Below, in pieces: positions 46,431 to 59,150 of a DNA stretch of 64,000 nucleotides. This DNA comes from Armillaria gallica. Taxonomy: Eukaryota; Basidiomycota; Agaricomycetes; Agaricales; Physalacriaceae. The notes under the pieces were generated by a model. That model searched no databases and had not been told where the DNA came from. It saw only the letters and a program-made list of their open reading frames with translations. The stretch is taken from assembly GCA_037576215.1 (NCBI GenBank), contig JBANDB010000003.1, positions 620,001 through 684,000 on the forward strand, in the 5' to 3' direction. The translations under genes and the position numbers were made by a program. The number at the start of each line of letters is the position of its first letter. The stretch's first letter is position 1.

Positions 46431-47169
46431 TGATATTGGTTCACGACCATTTAGACCTTGTTTGACACGACTTGCTATGACATGTATTACCGTTCGTCTC
46501 TATATTGCCCCATTTATATTCTGCTCACTGCCTCGACTCTCATCGCATCACGGTGACTATCCCCCAGTTTGTAAGTTTACATTCTAGCTTGGACCGAAGG
46601 CCTTTCTCTGATTATTTCCCTAGACGTTTCATACCAATCCTTTTCATTGTGAGACCGGGCCCGAGTCCGAGCACAGAGCACTTTGACAAAGGCCTGTTTA
46701 TGTCGGTGTAAGGGGCTCTACAGACATCAATTAATTCGTCATGAAACTTGTCGTGGCGAATACTCTCGACAATCTGGAACCAAATCTGAGGTAAAATCAA
46801 GCTGAGAGCCACCTTTCCTTCCTCCTGTATCATCAGTTGATGTATGGCGCTCATATCAATTGATAGTCCACCGTAGCCTCCAGCATTACAAGCGCCGCAA
46901 CTGAATGGAAATCACGTCATTGACAGGTTCTTTAACATTGTCGGGGACAGAAGGCCCGTGGGGTATCTCACCGCTCCGCGACTACATCTTACTAGACTTA
47001 GTGCGGAGAAAGAATCGCAAGTTGTGGTGCCAGGCAGTTGTAGTCGGTACTAACGCCTCATTAGGATCAGGTCTCCATCATGTGGACAGTCATTCCTCAG
47101 GTCTGGCCGAGGATTTAGATGGTACGATGTGCATATAGAGCTAATGTTGTCCCAGTGCGTCGATTTTCT
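46431..47169. other. Intergenic, upstream of GMC oxidase D
   Basis: No gene supported. A minus-strand frame of 80 codons (46,612-46,854) has no recognisable domain. No resemblance to the A/B promoter is seen. Confidence 0.4.
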
Positions 47170-49423
47170 ATGGCTACTATGTTCTTTACCCTCCTCTTGT
47201 TATGTTCGAGCGCATTTGGTGCAATATACGAGAGGTTCGAACAACTCCCCACCCGGAATTTTGATTTCATTATCATTGGAGGTTGGTTCTATTGTTTGCG
47301 TTACACTTTCTCTGACCTCGACACATTCAAGGCGGAACTGCAGGGAATGTTCTCGCAAACCGTTTGACAGAGAATGACCACGTCTCCGTACTCGTCCTTG
47401 AAGCTGGCGGATCGTCAGTCCTCTTCTAAGTACATTCTTCTACTGTTCGATATTATCCCTTCTCTAGGACGGCTGATGTCCTCCTTTCCGAGGTTCCATT
47501 CTTCTGCATTAGCGCAACCCCCGGAACCCTCTTGGACTGGAATTTTACCACAACTGAGCAACCAGGATTGAACGGACGTTCTATTCCGTTTCCTAGAGGA
47601 TTCGGATTAGGAGGAAGTAGCGCAATCAGTACGTGCTTTTCGTGGAGCTGCTTAGCTCTTTTGGCTGATGAATTCCCAGATTATATGTTCTATACACGTG
47701 GGTCATCTCAGGATTATGACCGGTATGCCCAGATCAGTGGCGACCCCGGTTGGGGATGGGAGGCCCTGCAACCATACATTCGAAAGGTTCATTTTTAGTA
47801 TACTTTGCCTTCTGTATTGGTTTGACCTTGATGCGATGATAGAATGAACGGATCGTTCCCCCTTCTGATCACCACAACACTACTGGTCAGTTTGATCCTG
47901 TAGTCCACAGCTTCAACGGGATCAACTCGGTGTCTCTCCCCGGAGTCCCAAGAGCTACGGATGCTCGCGTCATTCAGACTACGTCGGAGCTCCCTGAGGA
48001 ATTTCCATTCAATTTGGATTACAATTCTGGGAACCATCTAGGAATCGGTGGGGATCTACTACGGATTATCTTGCCGATTCTGAGCCTTTATTTTCACGAC
48101 AGGATGGGTTGCATACACAGTTGGAAACGGTAGTAGAAGTAGCTCGCAGACGTCCTACCTTGGTGCCAGGTATATCGGACGGCCAAATTTGCACGTCTTG
48201 ATCCACACCCATGTCACCCGGATTCTACTGTCCAAGACCAAAGACACTAGCGGCACGCCGACATTCAAAGCTGTTGAGTTTACCCAAGATGCAGGAGGTA
48301 ATGACGCCTTCGAAGTACCATGTCGAGGATTTTTGGTCTGACTTAACTTCGTCTAGCAACTCTGCATACCCTGGCTCCAGTTCGTCTCAAGGAAATCATT
48401 CTCTCTGCCGGATCAATTGGCACGCCAAACATTCTCCTTCACTCAGGCATCGGCGATGACACCGAGCTGACTGCTCTGGGAATCACTCCAAGGCTCCATC
48501 TGCCTGACGTCGGCAAGAACTTGACAGACCATACTTTATTCAACGGTCTTAGCTTCTTCGTTAACGACACGTCCACTATAGAGAACATCTATTACAGAAA
48601 CACGACCTTTCAAGCAGAGACCCTGGCAGAGTGGCAAGCAAACCGAACGGGCTTCTTATCAGCGGGAATAATCAATCAGGCAGGTTTCCTTCGCATTCCT
48701 GAAGAAGCCGGTATTTTGGATGGAGATCCGTGCGCGGGAAATCAGACTGCACACTATGAGTTTATCTTCACTGTAGGGACAACATGCTTGAATCGGCTCC
48801 GGGTAGTGCTGACCCTCTTCTAGAACGGCATTCCATCCCCGTCTCCTCCTGGAAATTTCTTGTCTATCACTGTCGCAGGCCTCTGTCCTCTGTCACGTAC
48901 GTTTGCTCCATGCCTCGCCTTTCCAACACTGATAAATGATTGACAATAGGCGGGGATGTCACTATCAATAGCACGAACCCCCTTGACCCGCCTCTAATCA
49001 ATCCAAACTATCTCTCGCATCCGCAGGATCTTGCCATTATGCAATATGCTGTTGAGAGTGCGACGAAGTTTGTCACCGCTGCTGCGTGGGATGGCTACAC
49101 ACTCGGTGTCACCGCGAATAACACAGAAACCGATCTCCGGAATGGGATTCGCAGTGTATTCCATCCTGTAGGTACCGCAAGCATGTCGCCTGCCGATGCG
49201 AGTTGGGGTGTGGTAAACCCAGATTTGAAGCTGAAGAGGGCAAAGGGAGTGAGAATTGTGGATGCTTCAGTTCTGGTAAGCCATTCTTTACAGGTAATAC
49301 TGCCGCGAGCTCAATACCTCTTCTGCGTCCCGCGTCCAGCCACTTGTACCTGCAGGGCATACTCAGGTTCCGGTTTATATCATCGCAGAGAGAGCCGCCG
49401 ATTTGATCAAAGCAGATATATAG
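47170..49423 (+). CDS. GMC oxidoreductase D (aryl-alcohol-oxidase type)
   Basis: Full-length, about 600 residues, 10 exons at the shared positions, all nine introns with GT donors. Signal peptide [54 protein letters not shown]; signature 2 GSIGTPNILLHSGIG; catalytic His in VFHPVGTASMS and His in AGHTQ. The usual D-P-D-L-K after the first catalytic His is NPDLK here. It lies 8.4 kb from copy C, separated by the Ser-rich gene, the zinc-ribbon pair and the F-box gene, and is the most diverged copy in loop regions. Expected role: secreted H2O2-producing alcohol oxidase. Confidence 0.93.
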
Positions 49424-50230
49424 TAATTTTGTCAGGAAGGAAGGAAGAAGTTAGTTTTATAAGGGAAAATTCCGTGAACGTTCCAAGATATGAAGCTGTG
49501 TTTGATTGCAACAAGTCGACAACGTTGAGCAGATAGCAATGAAATGCTGTGGCAACTGGGTGTCGCGACTAGAATGGCAATTGTGTTGCCGCTTTTATCG
49601 ATCCGCCTGCTCCGAGTCTTTCTTTCGACCCGCAATGATCGTCGTTGCTGGACCGAGCCTACGCTGAAAACTTCTTCTTCTGATCATGCTGAGCAGCTGG
49701 GTGCATCGTTCTTTGTCATCAATAGCTTAGAGTTTGTGTTCCACGTCTACTTTTGTAAAGGATCTGCCAGGCGATGGGTCTTCAACCCAGAAATGAGTAC
49801 GAGTCGGGCGTATATTGCCAGAAGAAAGCTAGGTCAAAGACACGAAGGCATGGTAGACGTAAAAGGTTAAGTGAGGAAAAGTCCGAAATCGGTGCATACG
49901 TAGCTTGCCGCAAAGGATAGGTAAGCAAAAGAAAAGAATGACGTATTACCGGTCCAAAGGTAATCCATATCCCTCACAACTTTTCTGAATGCAAGTAGGC
50001 TTTCTGGACTGTTCTCAATCCGTGTTATTTAACAGGTCGATACAAACTTGAGCTTGAATTACTGAATAGGGCCTGGGAAAGCGCCTTCGACCAATTCAAT
50101 CCTTTCATCGATAAAGTGGGAACGAGGACCCACTGGCGCCTAAGTACTCTCTGCGGCATGCGTAAGCCTTCATAAAACTCCAAGAACAGGCAGCCTTGCA
50201 GCATCAGCCCCCTTCCTTCTCACCCCCATC
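49424..50230. other. Intergenic between GMC oxidase D and dynamin 1
   Basis: A plus-strand frame of 108 codons (49,544-49,870) has no domain and no ATG context of note; I do not call it. The last part is the dynamin promoter, with a CATAAAA motif about 50 bases before the ATG. Confidence 0.4.
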
Positions 50231-52999
50231 ATGTCCACCCCTGAAGATTTCTCCGTCCCTTCGTCGCCGTCTAGCACGACATCTGATGATGACGACTACA
50301 CTAATGGCGTAGGCCTTGCCGACAGAGCGCTTTCCCAAACACGGAGAAAGCTTCTCGACTTGATGAATCGTATGAGTAACACAGGGTCAGACATCCTCGC
50401 CGCTCAGTGCAGTCAATACGCTTATCATATTTTTCAGGGCACAGAAAGATATCGACCTGCCTCAGATCGCCGTCATCGGCCAGCAGAGCGCAGGAAAGTC
50501 GTCGCTTATCGAATCTATATCCGGAATCACCCTGCCTAGAGCGAGTGGGACGTGTACGAGGTGACCCTCTTTAATTCATCAGCCTGGTGTCTTCTGAAGC
50601 TGTTTGATAGATGCCCGACGGAATGTCGACTGCTCTATTCCTCCGCTCCTTGGAAATGCGTTGTCTCCCTTCGTATGGCGGATGCTCACGGCAAGCTCGA
50701 CACGAAACAATTTGGTGAAGCCATCTACGACAAGAGCCAGGTTGAGGAGCGACTTAGGAGAGCCCAGAGAGCGATCCTAAATCCTAAAGAGCCAATGAAG
50801 GATTTCTTAGATGGACAAGATAAAGATCTCGCGAAAAATCAGCTTACCTTCTCTAGTGACTGCGTGTCCCTCCAAATCAGCGGGCCTGATGTGGCGGACT
50901 TGTCCTTTTGCGATTTGCCAGGTGGGTGCACTCCTCAAATAATTTCCAAAATATGTCTAATTCAAAGCTAGGGCTCATCGCAAGCGTAAGCACCGGCGGA
51001 AACCAGAACGATATCAAACTGGTCGAGAGTCTGGTCGAGTCGTATATCACGAAGCCAAGCTGTGTGATTTTATTGACGGTGGCCTGTGAAAGTGGGTTAT
51101 CTCCCCAGGCTCGCACGCGTCTTTCTCGATACTTATATCCATTGTAGCCGACTTTGAGAACCAGGGAGCGTATTCCTTAGCGAAGAAGCATGACCCTAAG
51201 GGGAAGAGGACGATAGGTATGCGTGCCAGATGTTGTATGCAACAACCGCGGCCCTATTAACATCGGTTAAAGGTGTCCTCACCAAGCCCGATCGTATTGC
51301 TGGTGGCGATGAGGATCGATGGATGGCATTTATACGGAATGAAAGGGAACCTCTCGAGAACAATTGGTACTGCGTGAAGCAGCCGTCGTCTGTTGAACTC
51401 GGGCAGCGAATTACCTGGCAGCAGGCTCGAGAGAAGGAGAGAAACTGGTTCCGCACCACCGCTCCTTGGAAGGACCTAGATACTTTCTACAAAGGATACC
51501 TCCAAACCGCGAATTTGGTCGCGCGACTTAGTTCTATCCTATCGGATCTCATTGCCAAGAGGTGAGTGTGTGTGTGTCTTCCTTCCTTCGCGCCTAATTG
51601 TTGTCAATAGGCTACCGGATATCCAGAAGGAGGTCGACGCTGCTATCCAAGATACAGCCCAGAAGATCGATGCCCTGCCCAAGGCCCCATCCTCGAATCC
51701 TCTGCATGAGATATCTTCTTTGCTTCATTCCTTCACCGTTGATTTAGCGTCGCACATTCAAGGAATCCCAGATGAGGATGGGATTATTCAGACTATTCGA
51801 CCAGAGCAAGAAAAGTTCCAACGGGAGATTCGATCGACGGTCCCGGATTTCCGCCCGTTTGAGCGTAAGCATGCCGGAAAGCGTAGGCTTAACAGGCCCG
51901 ACTTCCTTTCGAATGATGACGGGGAAGAGGATAAACCAGAGGGACCCGTTGAGGATGATGGATTCCTGCCCGATGATAGTAACACTGTCTACATTGACGA
52001 GCTGTGGACTAGAGCCCTTCAGTGAGTCTAGTCGCTTATGACGATTTAACTCATACTAAAATATACTCGAATGTAGCGCTCGGACAAGAGAGCTTCCCGG
52101 AAACTTCCCTTTTATCGTGAAGGCGTCTTTCATCTACACCTTCATCGAGAAGTGGAAAGGACCCGCAAAGGCTCTATGTCATGCAGTTCATCGGATTCTC
52201 TCCGAGCATGCAGAGAGGCTCGTTGCTCGGCACTTTAGTAGCTATGGGCAGGGTGCCTTGGAGCAACGTATTCAGTGCGCATCTCGGCCGTTTTGTTATT
52301 AATGCTTTCTAAGCGTTGCCTCAGGTTGTTTGTCCAAGATTACCTGAAATTGCAGCTCCAGCGCACTGAAGAAAAGGTGGATTGGCTGTACTCACTCGAA
52401 GATCTCCCGTTTACCCTCAATACTCATTACCTTGCGGATTACAACGCCAAGTTCTTCGCGTACTATAAAGGCGCCAGGCAGCGGGCTGCTAGCAGCGATG
52501 TTATTTCAAAGCTCCAGGGCTTTGAAAGTGGCGTGCGAACGACCTCGGTGCAGTATACAACCGCCAATATTACCAATGCAATCAGCGCGCTCACCGCCAT
52601 TGGGATTGAGGGTGTCAAAGCGAATGATTTAGCGAAGCTACTACCTCCTGACCAGATGGAACCCGCGCTGAGTATTATGGCAGAAGTTCGAGCGTATTTC
52701 CAAGGTATGCATATATACCATCTTGTGTCGTTTCGTATTCTGACTGAGAACCAGTGGCTTATAAACGATTCACGGATATCGTCCCCCTCGCTATTGACCA
52801 CGATCTCGTCCGGGGTCTCAATCGTGACTTGTTGGAAACGCTTTCTGATAGACTAGGGATCTACAGGCCTGAAGGGAAGGAACTGTGCGAGAGGTTGGCG
52901 CTGGAGAATCCGCAAGTCTCGGAAAAGAGAAAGGAGTTGGAGAAGAAGATGGAGAGGCTGCGGAGTGCGAGTAATGAGTTGTTGAACGTCAGATTTTGA
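50231..52999 (+). CDS. Dynamin-family GTPase 1 (Mx-like)
   Basis: About 750 residues, nine introns. Acidic N-terminus ([14 protein letters not shown]), then GTPase domain: G1 [16 protein letters not shown], switch I region [16 protein letters not shown]3 DLPG in SFCDLPG, G4 TKPD in [15 protein letters not shown] middle/stalk region follows ([36 protein letters not shown]), and a C-terminal effector domain ([20 protein letters not shown], coiled [17 protein letters not shown]). There is no PH domain, proline-rich tail or membrane segment, so it belongs with the Mx-like soluble dynamins rather than with classical endocytic ones. It probably self-assembles on membranes and hydrolyses GTP. It lacks one intron present in copies 2 and 3, in the stretch before [12 protein letters not shown]. 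Confidence 0.95.
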
Positions 53000-53485
53000 G
53001 GATCAGGACGATGCTTTGACCTTGGCTCTATTTGTATATTTTCTGTTGATTCTGATACGAAGATTTAGATAGGATTCTGATACATACATTTCCCATGCTT
53101 GCATTTTTGGTAGTTAAATACATTTCTTTTTGACCTAGAATGTAGAGGCCTTGAGCTAGATCGGTAACGAAGAAGGTTGTTGAGTTCACGACGCTCGCGA
53201 ATCGTGATGGCTGGATTTTCTCCTGTTCCGCTGCGGTGTCCCGCTTAGGTATTTTATATCAGAATTTTATTTACTCACATATTCCAAAATAATGTTCACA
53301 AAGGGTGCGGATGGCCACGTGCTCGAAAGTCGTGGGAAAGTGAAGTCCCTGGACGGTGGTTGGTCCGTCGTTCGTCACTGTCCACAACGACGGGTAGGCC
53401 CCATTGCTCCTGCTATTCCCTGCTCGTGGGCCGCGCGCCCCATCTTCACATTATTTTCTCGCACTGATTAACTGCTACGCTCGCC
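53000..53485. other. Intergenic between dynamin 1 and the complex I gene
   Basis: Presumed terminator of dynamin 1 and promoter of the complex I subunit gene. No other feature seen. Confidence 0.5.
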
Positions 53486-56273
53486 ATGTGGCGCATTGTT
53501 TCAACAGCGTCGCGACCAACGTCGGCGGGTCTACTCGGAATGGTCGTGGGGTCGTCATCTTCACCGTCCAGCAGTGCGTTTCTTTGCTGTCGCCTTGGGG
53601 TATTTTTTAACTTTTTATACTTCAGGCCGTAGGAATATCTCGTCGACATCTGCACGACATGCAGATATAACTCTAACCGTGGATGGGAAGGAAGTGACGG
53701 TACCACAGGGTATGGGCGTAACGACGATATCAGTTTAGGATGGCCACTGAGGACACGATTTTGGCAGGCTCTGCTCTTATTCAAGCATGTGAGGCCGCTG
53801 GTGCCGCTATACCTCGGTGCGTTCAGCAGTGAGCAACGCCGACCACTAGCTCATTTTTCTTTTCCAGATTCTGCTACCATGACCGGTATGTTTCCTTTCC
53901 ATTTCATGACTTTTTCGTTTCTCATGTCTTTTCTAGACTCGCCATTGCCGGGAACTGTCGGTAAGACACGTCAATCACGTCTGACGGTGGACACGAGCTT
54001 AATGCCCTTAATAGAATGTGTCTAGTGGAGGTCGAGCGGTCACCAAAGGCTGTTGCGTCATGGTGCGTCCCGGATATTCGTTCCGAATGGCCGTTGTCCT
54101 CATCTTCGTCTGCAGCGCGATGCCGGCCATGCCAGGTGCCAAGGTGCACACCAACACGCCCATGGTCCATGCCGCTCGGTCAGTCACCTGGGAATTTACT
54201 GCACTGTTGCCATTGCCTAAGACTTTTACAGGGAAGGCGTCATGGAATTCCTCCTCTCCAATCATCCTCTCGATTGCCCAATTTGTGACCAAGGTGGCGA
54301 ATGTGATCTCCAAGACCAATCTATGCGCTATGGTTCGGACCGCACACGTTTCCATGAGATAGCTGGCAAGCGTGCGGTGGAGAACAAAGACCTCGGACCT
54401 CTTGTCAAGACATCCATGAATCGCTGTATCCAATGTACGCGTTGCGTTCGCTTCGCTAACGAAGTTGCTGGTGTCGAGGAGCTGGGTACAACCGGTCGGG
54501 GCAATGACTTGCAGATTGGCATGTATGTGGAGAAGACGATGAATTCGGAGCTGTCTGGGAACATCATCGACTTGTGTCCCGTTGGAGCACTAACAAGCAA
54601 ACCGTACGCCTTCAATGCCCGACCCTGGGAGCTGAAGAACACCGAATCGATTGATGTCATGGATGCCCTAGGGTCTAACATTCGTGTTGACTCTAGAGGC
54701 GTCCAGGTCATGCGGATTCAACCGAAAACCAACGACGATGTCAACGAAGAGTGGATCAGTGATAAGACGCGCTATTCTTACGATGGACTGAAGTATCAGC
54801 GGTTGACAGTTCCTCTTGTTAAAAACGGAGACCGGTTTGTACCAACGTCATGGGAGGATGCTCTTACTTCCATCGCGAATGGGCTTTCGGCATCTGGCGC
54901 CACGGAGAACGAGATACAAGCTGTCGTGGGCCACCTTGCTGATACGGAGTCCATGGTAGCCTTGAAGGACTTAGTCAACCGGTTAGGATCGGACAACCTC
55001 GTCCTTGATCAACAAGGTGGCTCATCTGCTCCGACCCACGGTGTCGACGTTCGTTCAAATTACCTCTTCAACTCCACCATCCCGGGTGTTGAGGAGGCCG
55101 ACGTGATCCTCCTTGTTGGTACCAACCCTCGACACGAGGCGGCTGTCCTGAACTCTCGAATTCGGAAGTCATGGTTACACACCGGGCTAGAAGTCGGCTT
55201 CATCGGCGAACGCGCAGATACGACATATGGTTACGAGTATCTCGGTGCTGACGCGAAGGCTCTGAACACCTTCATTTCAGGCAAGAGCGCCTTTGCCAAG
55301 AAATTCGCGCAGGCGAAGAAGCCTCTTATCATTGTTGGTAGTTCGGTTGCCGAGCATCCCGACTCCGCTGCTTCTTACAACGCCTTGGTGAAATTCGTGG
55401 AGAGCAACAAGAAAACACTCCTGACGCCGGAATGGAATGGCTTCAGTGTTCTCCAACGTGTCAGTCCTCAACTTTCTCTGGTCTGTCACATACTGATGTT
55501 ATCTCTGTTTCTAGATTGCTTCACGGCCTGCTGCCTATGATATTGGTTTTGTTCCTTCGAAGAAGGCTTCCTCCACAAAACCCAAATTCATCTACCTCCT
55601 GAATGCTGACGAGGTCGACCCCAAATCTATTCCGCAAGATGCGTTTGTTGTGTACCAAGGGCACCACGGTGACCTCGGTGCTCAACTCGCCGATGTTTGC
55701 CTGCCCGCTACTGCATACACTGAAAAATCGTCGACGTGGATCAACACCGAGGGCAGGTCACAACTTGGCCGTGCAGCAGTTTCTGCTCCTGGTGCTGCTC
55801 GGGAAGACTGGAAGATTATACGGTCCGTATTTTCTTCGCTTTTCTTGCTCCTTGGCTGACGCGCCTACAGAGCTCTTTCGGAAGTTCTTGGATCACCATT
55901 ACCGTATGATGACGTGTTGACGCTGCGGGATCGCATGTGGGAGATCTCGCCAACACTTGTGCGGTACGATGTTACGGAACCAACATCCGTCGGCATTGCC
56001 AGTGTCGGGTTGAAGGCCCTGGCTACCAAGACTGCGGGTGCCAAGATCTTGGGTGCACCGTATGTGAAGCCCATCAGCAACTTCTACCAGACAGATCCGA
56101 TATCGAGAAAGTATGTATACTTGCCTCAGCCTATCGTATGTATCGAGTTACTGATCAATTTCAAATTTACCTTTAGCTCGGTGACGATGGCGCAATGTAC
56201 CCGGGCTTTTGTGAATGGCGAAGATTTTGATGTTGGTAGTGTTGGGCAGGAGCCAGCAGCGGCCTTTGCATAA
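53486..56273 (+). CDS. NDUFS1: NADH:ubiquinone oxidoreductase 75/78-kDa Fe-S subunit (complex I)
   Basis: Core peripheral-arm subunit of mitochondrial complex I, carrying NADH electrons from the flavin subunit. A presequence rich in Arg/Ser (MWRIVSTASRPTSAGLLG...) is followed by the 2Fe-2S ferredoxin domain with spacing C-x10-C-x2-C-x13-C (FCYHDRLAIAGNCRMC...ASC). Then come the 4Fe-4S site H-x3-C-x2-C-x5-C (HPLDCPICDQGGEC), CIQCTRCVRF with distal CPVGAL, and the molybdopterin-oxidoreductase-like domain (RVDSRGVQVMRIQPKTNDDV). It has about ten introns. Two exons are only 18 nt (53,868-53,885) and 24 nt (53,937-53,960), and the 2Fe-2S ligands are spread over them and the next exon. Frame is intact to the stop. 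The stop codon faces that of dynamin 2, 87 bases away. Confidence 0.97.
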
Positions 56274-56360
56274 TGAACACGTAACTAGAAATGGAAACTC
56301 AAAAAGCACCTATTGTTATTGTATCATCTTTTAGAGCGACTCGGAGGTTATGGTATGTAT

Positions 56361-59150
56361 TCATCCGGTTCTCATCAACTCTTCGCTTGCGCTCTGCAGA
56401 CGCTCCAGCTTTTTCGTCAATTCCTCACGGCGACCTGCGACTTGGGGTGACTCTTGGGCAAGCTCCTTGCAAATGACTTGGCTGTTCGGTCCGTAGATTC
56501 CCAGTCGTTCGGATAAAGTCCCCAATAAACCTCGGTCGACGCCCCGAACGAGGTCGTAGTCGATAGCGAGAGGGATGTTGTCGGCGAAACGTTTGTAGGC
56601 GACTGCATTATCTTAGCAAGGACACAATGGCTAGGCTGGGATGGAAAAAAGGCATACCTTGGAAGTACGCACGAACGTCTGCCATTATCTTCAAAGACGC
56701 TTCCATGCGGTCCGCAGGAAGCAGCTTCGCCAAGTCTAGACCTTCAACTCCGTGAATGCCGATTGCGCTCAGGCCCGATAGAATACCATTAACGGTACCA
56801 TAATCGCGCACGCTAAATGGCAGCACAAAATCAGTCTTCATTCATCAAACTGGAGAGAAAACGCGAATATACGTTTCTAGTTCTGAGGCCAAGTCTCCGT
56901 GTTCCTGCTTGCCCCTCGCTTCTTTGTAGTATGCAAGGAATTTCTCGGTGTAATCAGCGAGATAGTGAGTGTTCAGAGTATATGGCCGAGCTTCCAGCTT
57001 AACAAGCCAATCGATCCGAGCTTCGGTCTGCTCAAGCTGTTTCTTGAGATGCTCCTGCACGCTTACCCTATCAGAAACAGGTTTGTTAAGCTATAGAATG
57101 AATGCGGAAAGGAATGTATCTTACCGAACACGCTGCTCTAAGATATTCTGTCCAAACGAACCGAAGTGTTTGGTAATGAGCTTGTTGACGTGTTCGGTGA
57201 GAACACTGTACACAGCTCTGCACAGAGTCTTGGCGGGGGTATGCCATTTGTCGGTGAACATGAATATATACGACGCTTGTACGACGAATGGGTAATGACC
57301 CGGAAGCTCACGAGTGCGCGCACTGAAAAAAGGTACGTCAATAGATATCTATTTTTGGATGAAGCACTCACTGGAGAGCCCTGGTGTACACTTCATCCAC
57401 ACAGATGTAATCGCCTTCGGCCTCATCCGCTTCATCTTCCTCGTTGTTCAAGAACAACGGAGTAGCGAGTACCTGACTATCAACAAGCCTCCGCTCAAAC
57501 GGACGGAATTGTGGGACTGTCCCCCGAATGTCCCGCTTGAATTGCTCCTGAGCCGGTCGAATCATCTGCAAGATCCCTTCCTCATCTGGTATACCTTCTA
57601 CATGCTTCGAGACGTCCACAGTAAACGCTGAGAGGAGCGCCGAAATCTCATGGAGGGGATTCTTCGATGGTTCCTTTGGCAATTTGGCCAGCTGGTCGAG
57701 GGTTCCTTCGATAGCGTGTTCGAGCTCCAACTGGATGTCTGGGAGTCTAGGATTCAATAATCAGCATCTGGATGAGCGACGCGAAGATGATGGGGCCTAC
57801 CGTTTCGAGATCAAGTCAGACAAAATGTTGCTCAAACGTTCAACGAGGTTCACAGTGCGTAGATAACGCTGGTACATAGGATCGAGTTCTGCCCAAGGAG
57901 TAGTCATAGAGAAGAACTCGTTCTCCTTGGTGCGCGCCTCGGTCCATGTTATGCCGTTCTTAATGTCCGAGGACGAAGGCTGCTTTACACAGTACCAGTT
58001 GTTTTCAAGTGGCTCCCTTTCGTTGCGGATGAAATCCAACCATCCTGTCTCGTCACCAGGGGCGATGCGGTCCGGCTTGGTAAGCACACCTGAAAGAAAA
58101 ACATTACCGAATGCAAAGAAGATTGTGCGGGTGCAGTGACGGACCGATAGTGCGCTTTCCTTCTGGGTCATGAGTCTTGGCTAGGTGATGAGCTCCTTGG
58201 TTTTCGAAATCGGCTATGAATTGATCGTTGAGAGAGATGTTTGATTAAATTATCAAAGACTTACTCTCGCACGCGACCGTCAAGAGAATTAGACAGCTCG
58301 GTTTGCAGATGTACGATTCCACCAGCGTTTTGACAAGGTTGATGTCACCCTTATTCCCCGTACTTCCAACACTCGCGATCAATCCTATAAAGCTGGTATG
58401 AGCGGAAGCCACGCTAAAATTGGAGTCAAACGTACCGGGTAAATCACAGAAAGACAGATCTGCCACACCAGGTCCACTGATCTGCAGCGATACGCAGTTG
58501 GTGGAGAATGAAAGTTGGTTTTCAGAGAGGTCCTCGTCATCGCCTTCTAAGAACTCGGTAGAACGTCTATTCGGATTCAGAATGGCACGCTGTGCCCGTC
58601 GAATGCGCTCCTCGACCTCAGCCTTTTCGTAAATAACCTCGCCGAATTGCTCGTTACGTGCTGTACCTAGCAGCTGGCCATTGACGTCTTTGATGAACCG
58701 CAAAGATACGATACATTTCCAGGTCTCGGCAGAGTTCGCTAGACGACACTCTGTGGGACATCTGAAATGACTACGATCAGACGGGTGGTGCATAGTAGCA
58801 AAATCATATTACACTTACCTTGTACAGGTACCCGTCGCACGAGGAAGAGTAATACCGGAAATTGATTCGATGAGAGACGACTTCCCGGCACTCTGGGACC
58901 CAATGACAGCAATTTGTGGAAGATCTATGTCCACTTGAGCACTAAGGAAGAGGAAAACGAGAATCAATGAGGCGAAGGTCGGAGAAACCAGCAAAACCAC
59001 TGACCCGGTGCTATGCAGACGGTTTATGAGATCTAGCAGTCTACGACGGCTGTGAGATAGTGCTGGATTTGCAAGGCCTACACCATCTTCTTCGGCGGAG
59101 TGGGAAAAGCCAGAGTTGCTAGTATCAGAGTCGGTATCGTAGCCAGACAT
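56361..59150 (-). CDS. Dynamin-family GTPase 2 (Mx-like)
   Basis: About 740 residues with ten introns, intact. N-terminus MSGYDTDSDTSNSGFSHSAE, then [21 protein letters not shown]1 [17 protein letters not shown]3 SFCDLPG; G4 [14 protein letters not shown]. Middle region [39 protein letters not shown]; assembly region [33 protein letters not shown] end [20 protein letters not shown]...[19 protein letters not shown]. Convergent with the complex I gene. A near copy lies just upstream at 60,076-62,848. The role is inferred only from the family: a membrane-remodelling or Mx-like GTPase. Confidence 0.95.

Noticed and set aside
46612..46854. 80-codon minus-strand frame between the F-box gene and GMC D
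   Set aside because: No domain or paralogue; likely a chance frame in intergenic DNA.
13755..49423. Classical secondary-metabolite gene cluster
   Set aside because: No PKS, NRPS, terpene cyclase, P450, transporter or pathway regulator was found among the oxidases. The genes look like tandem duplicates instead.
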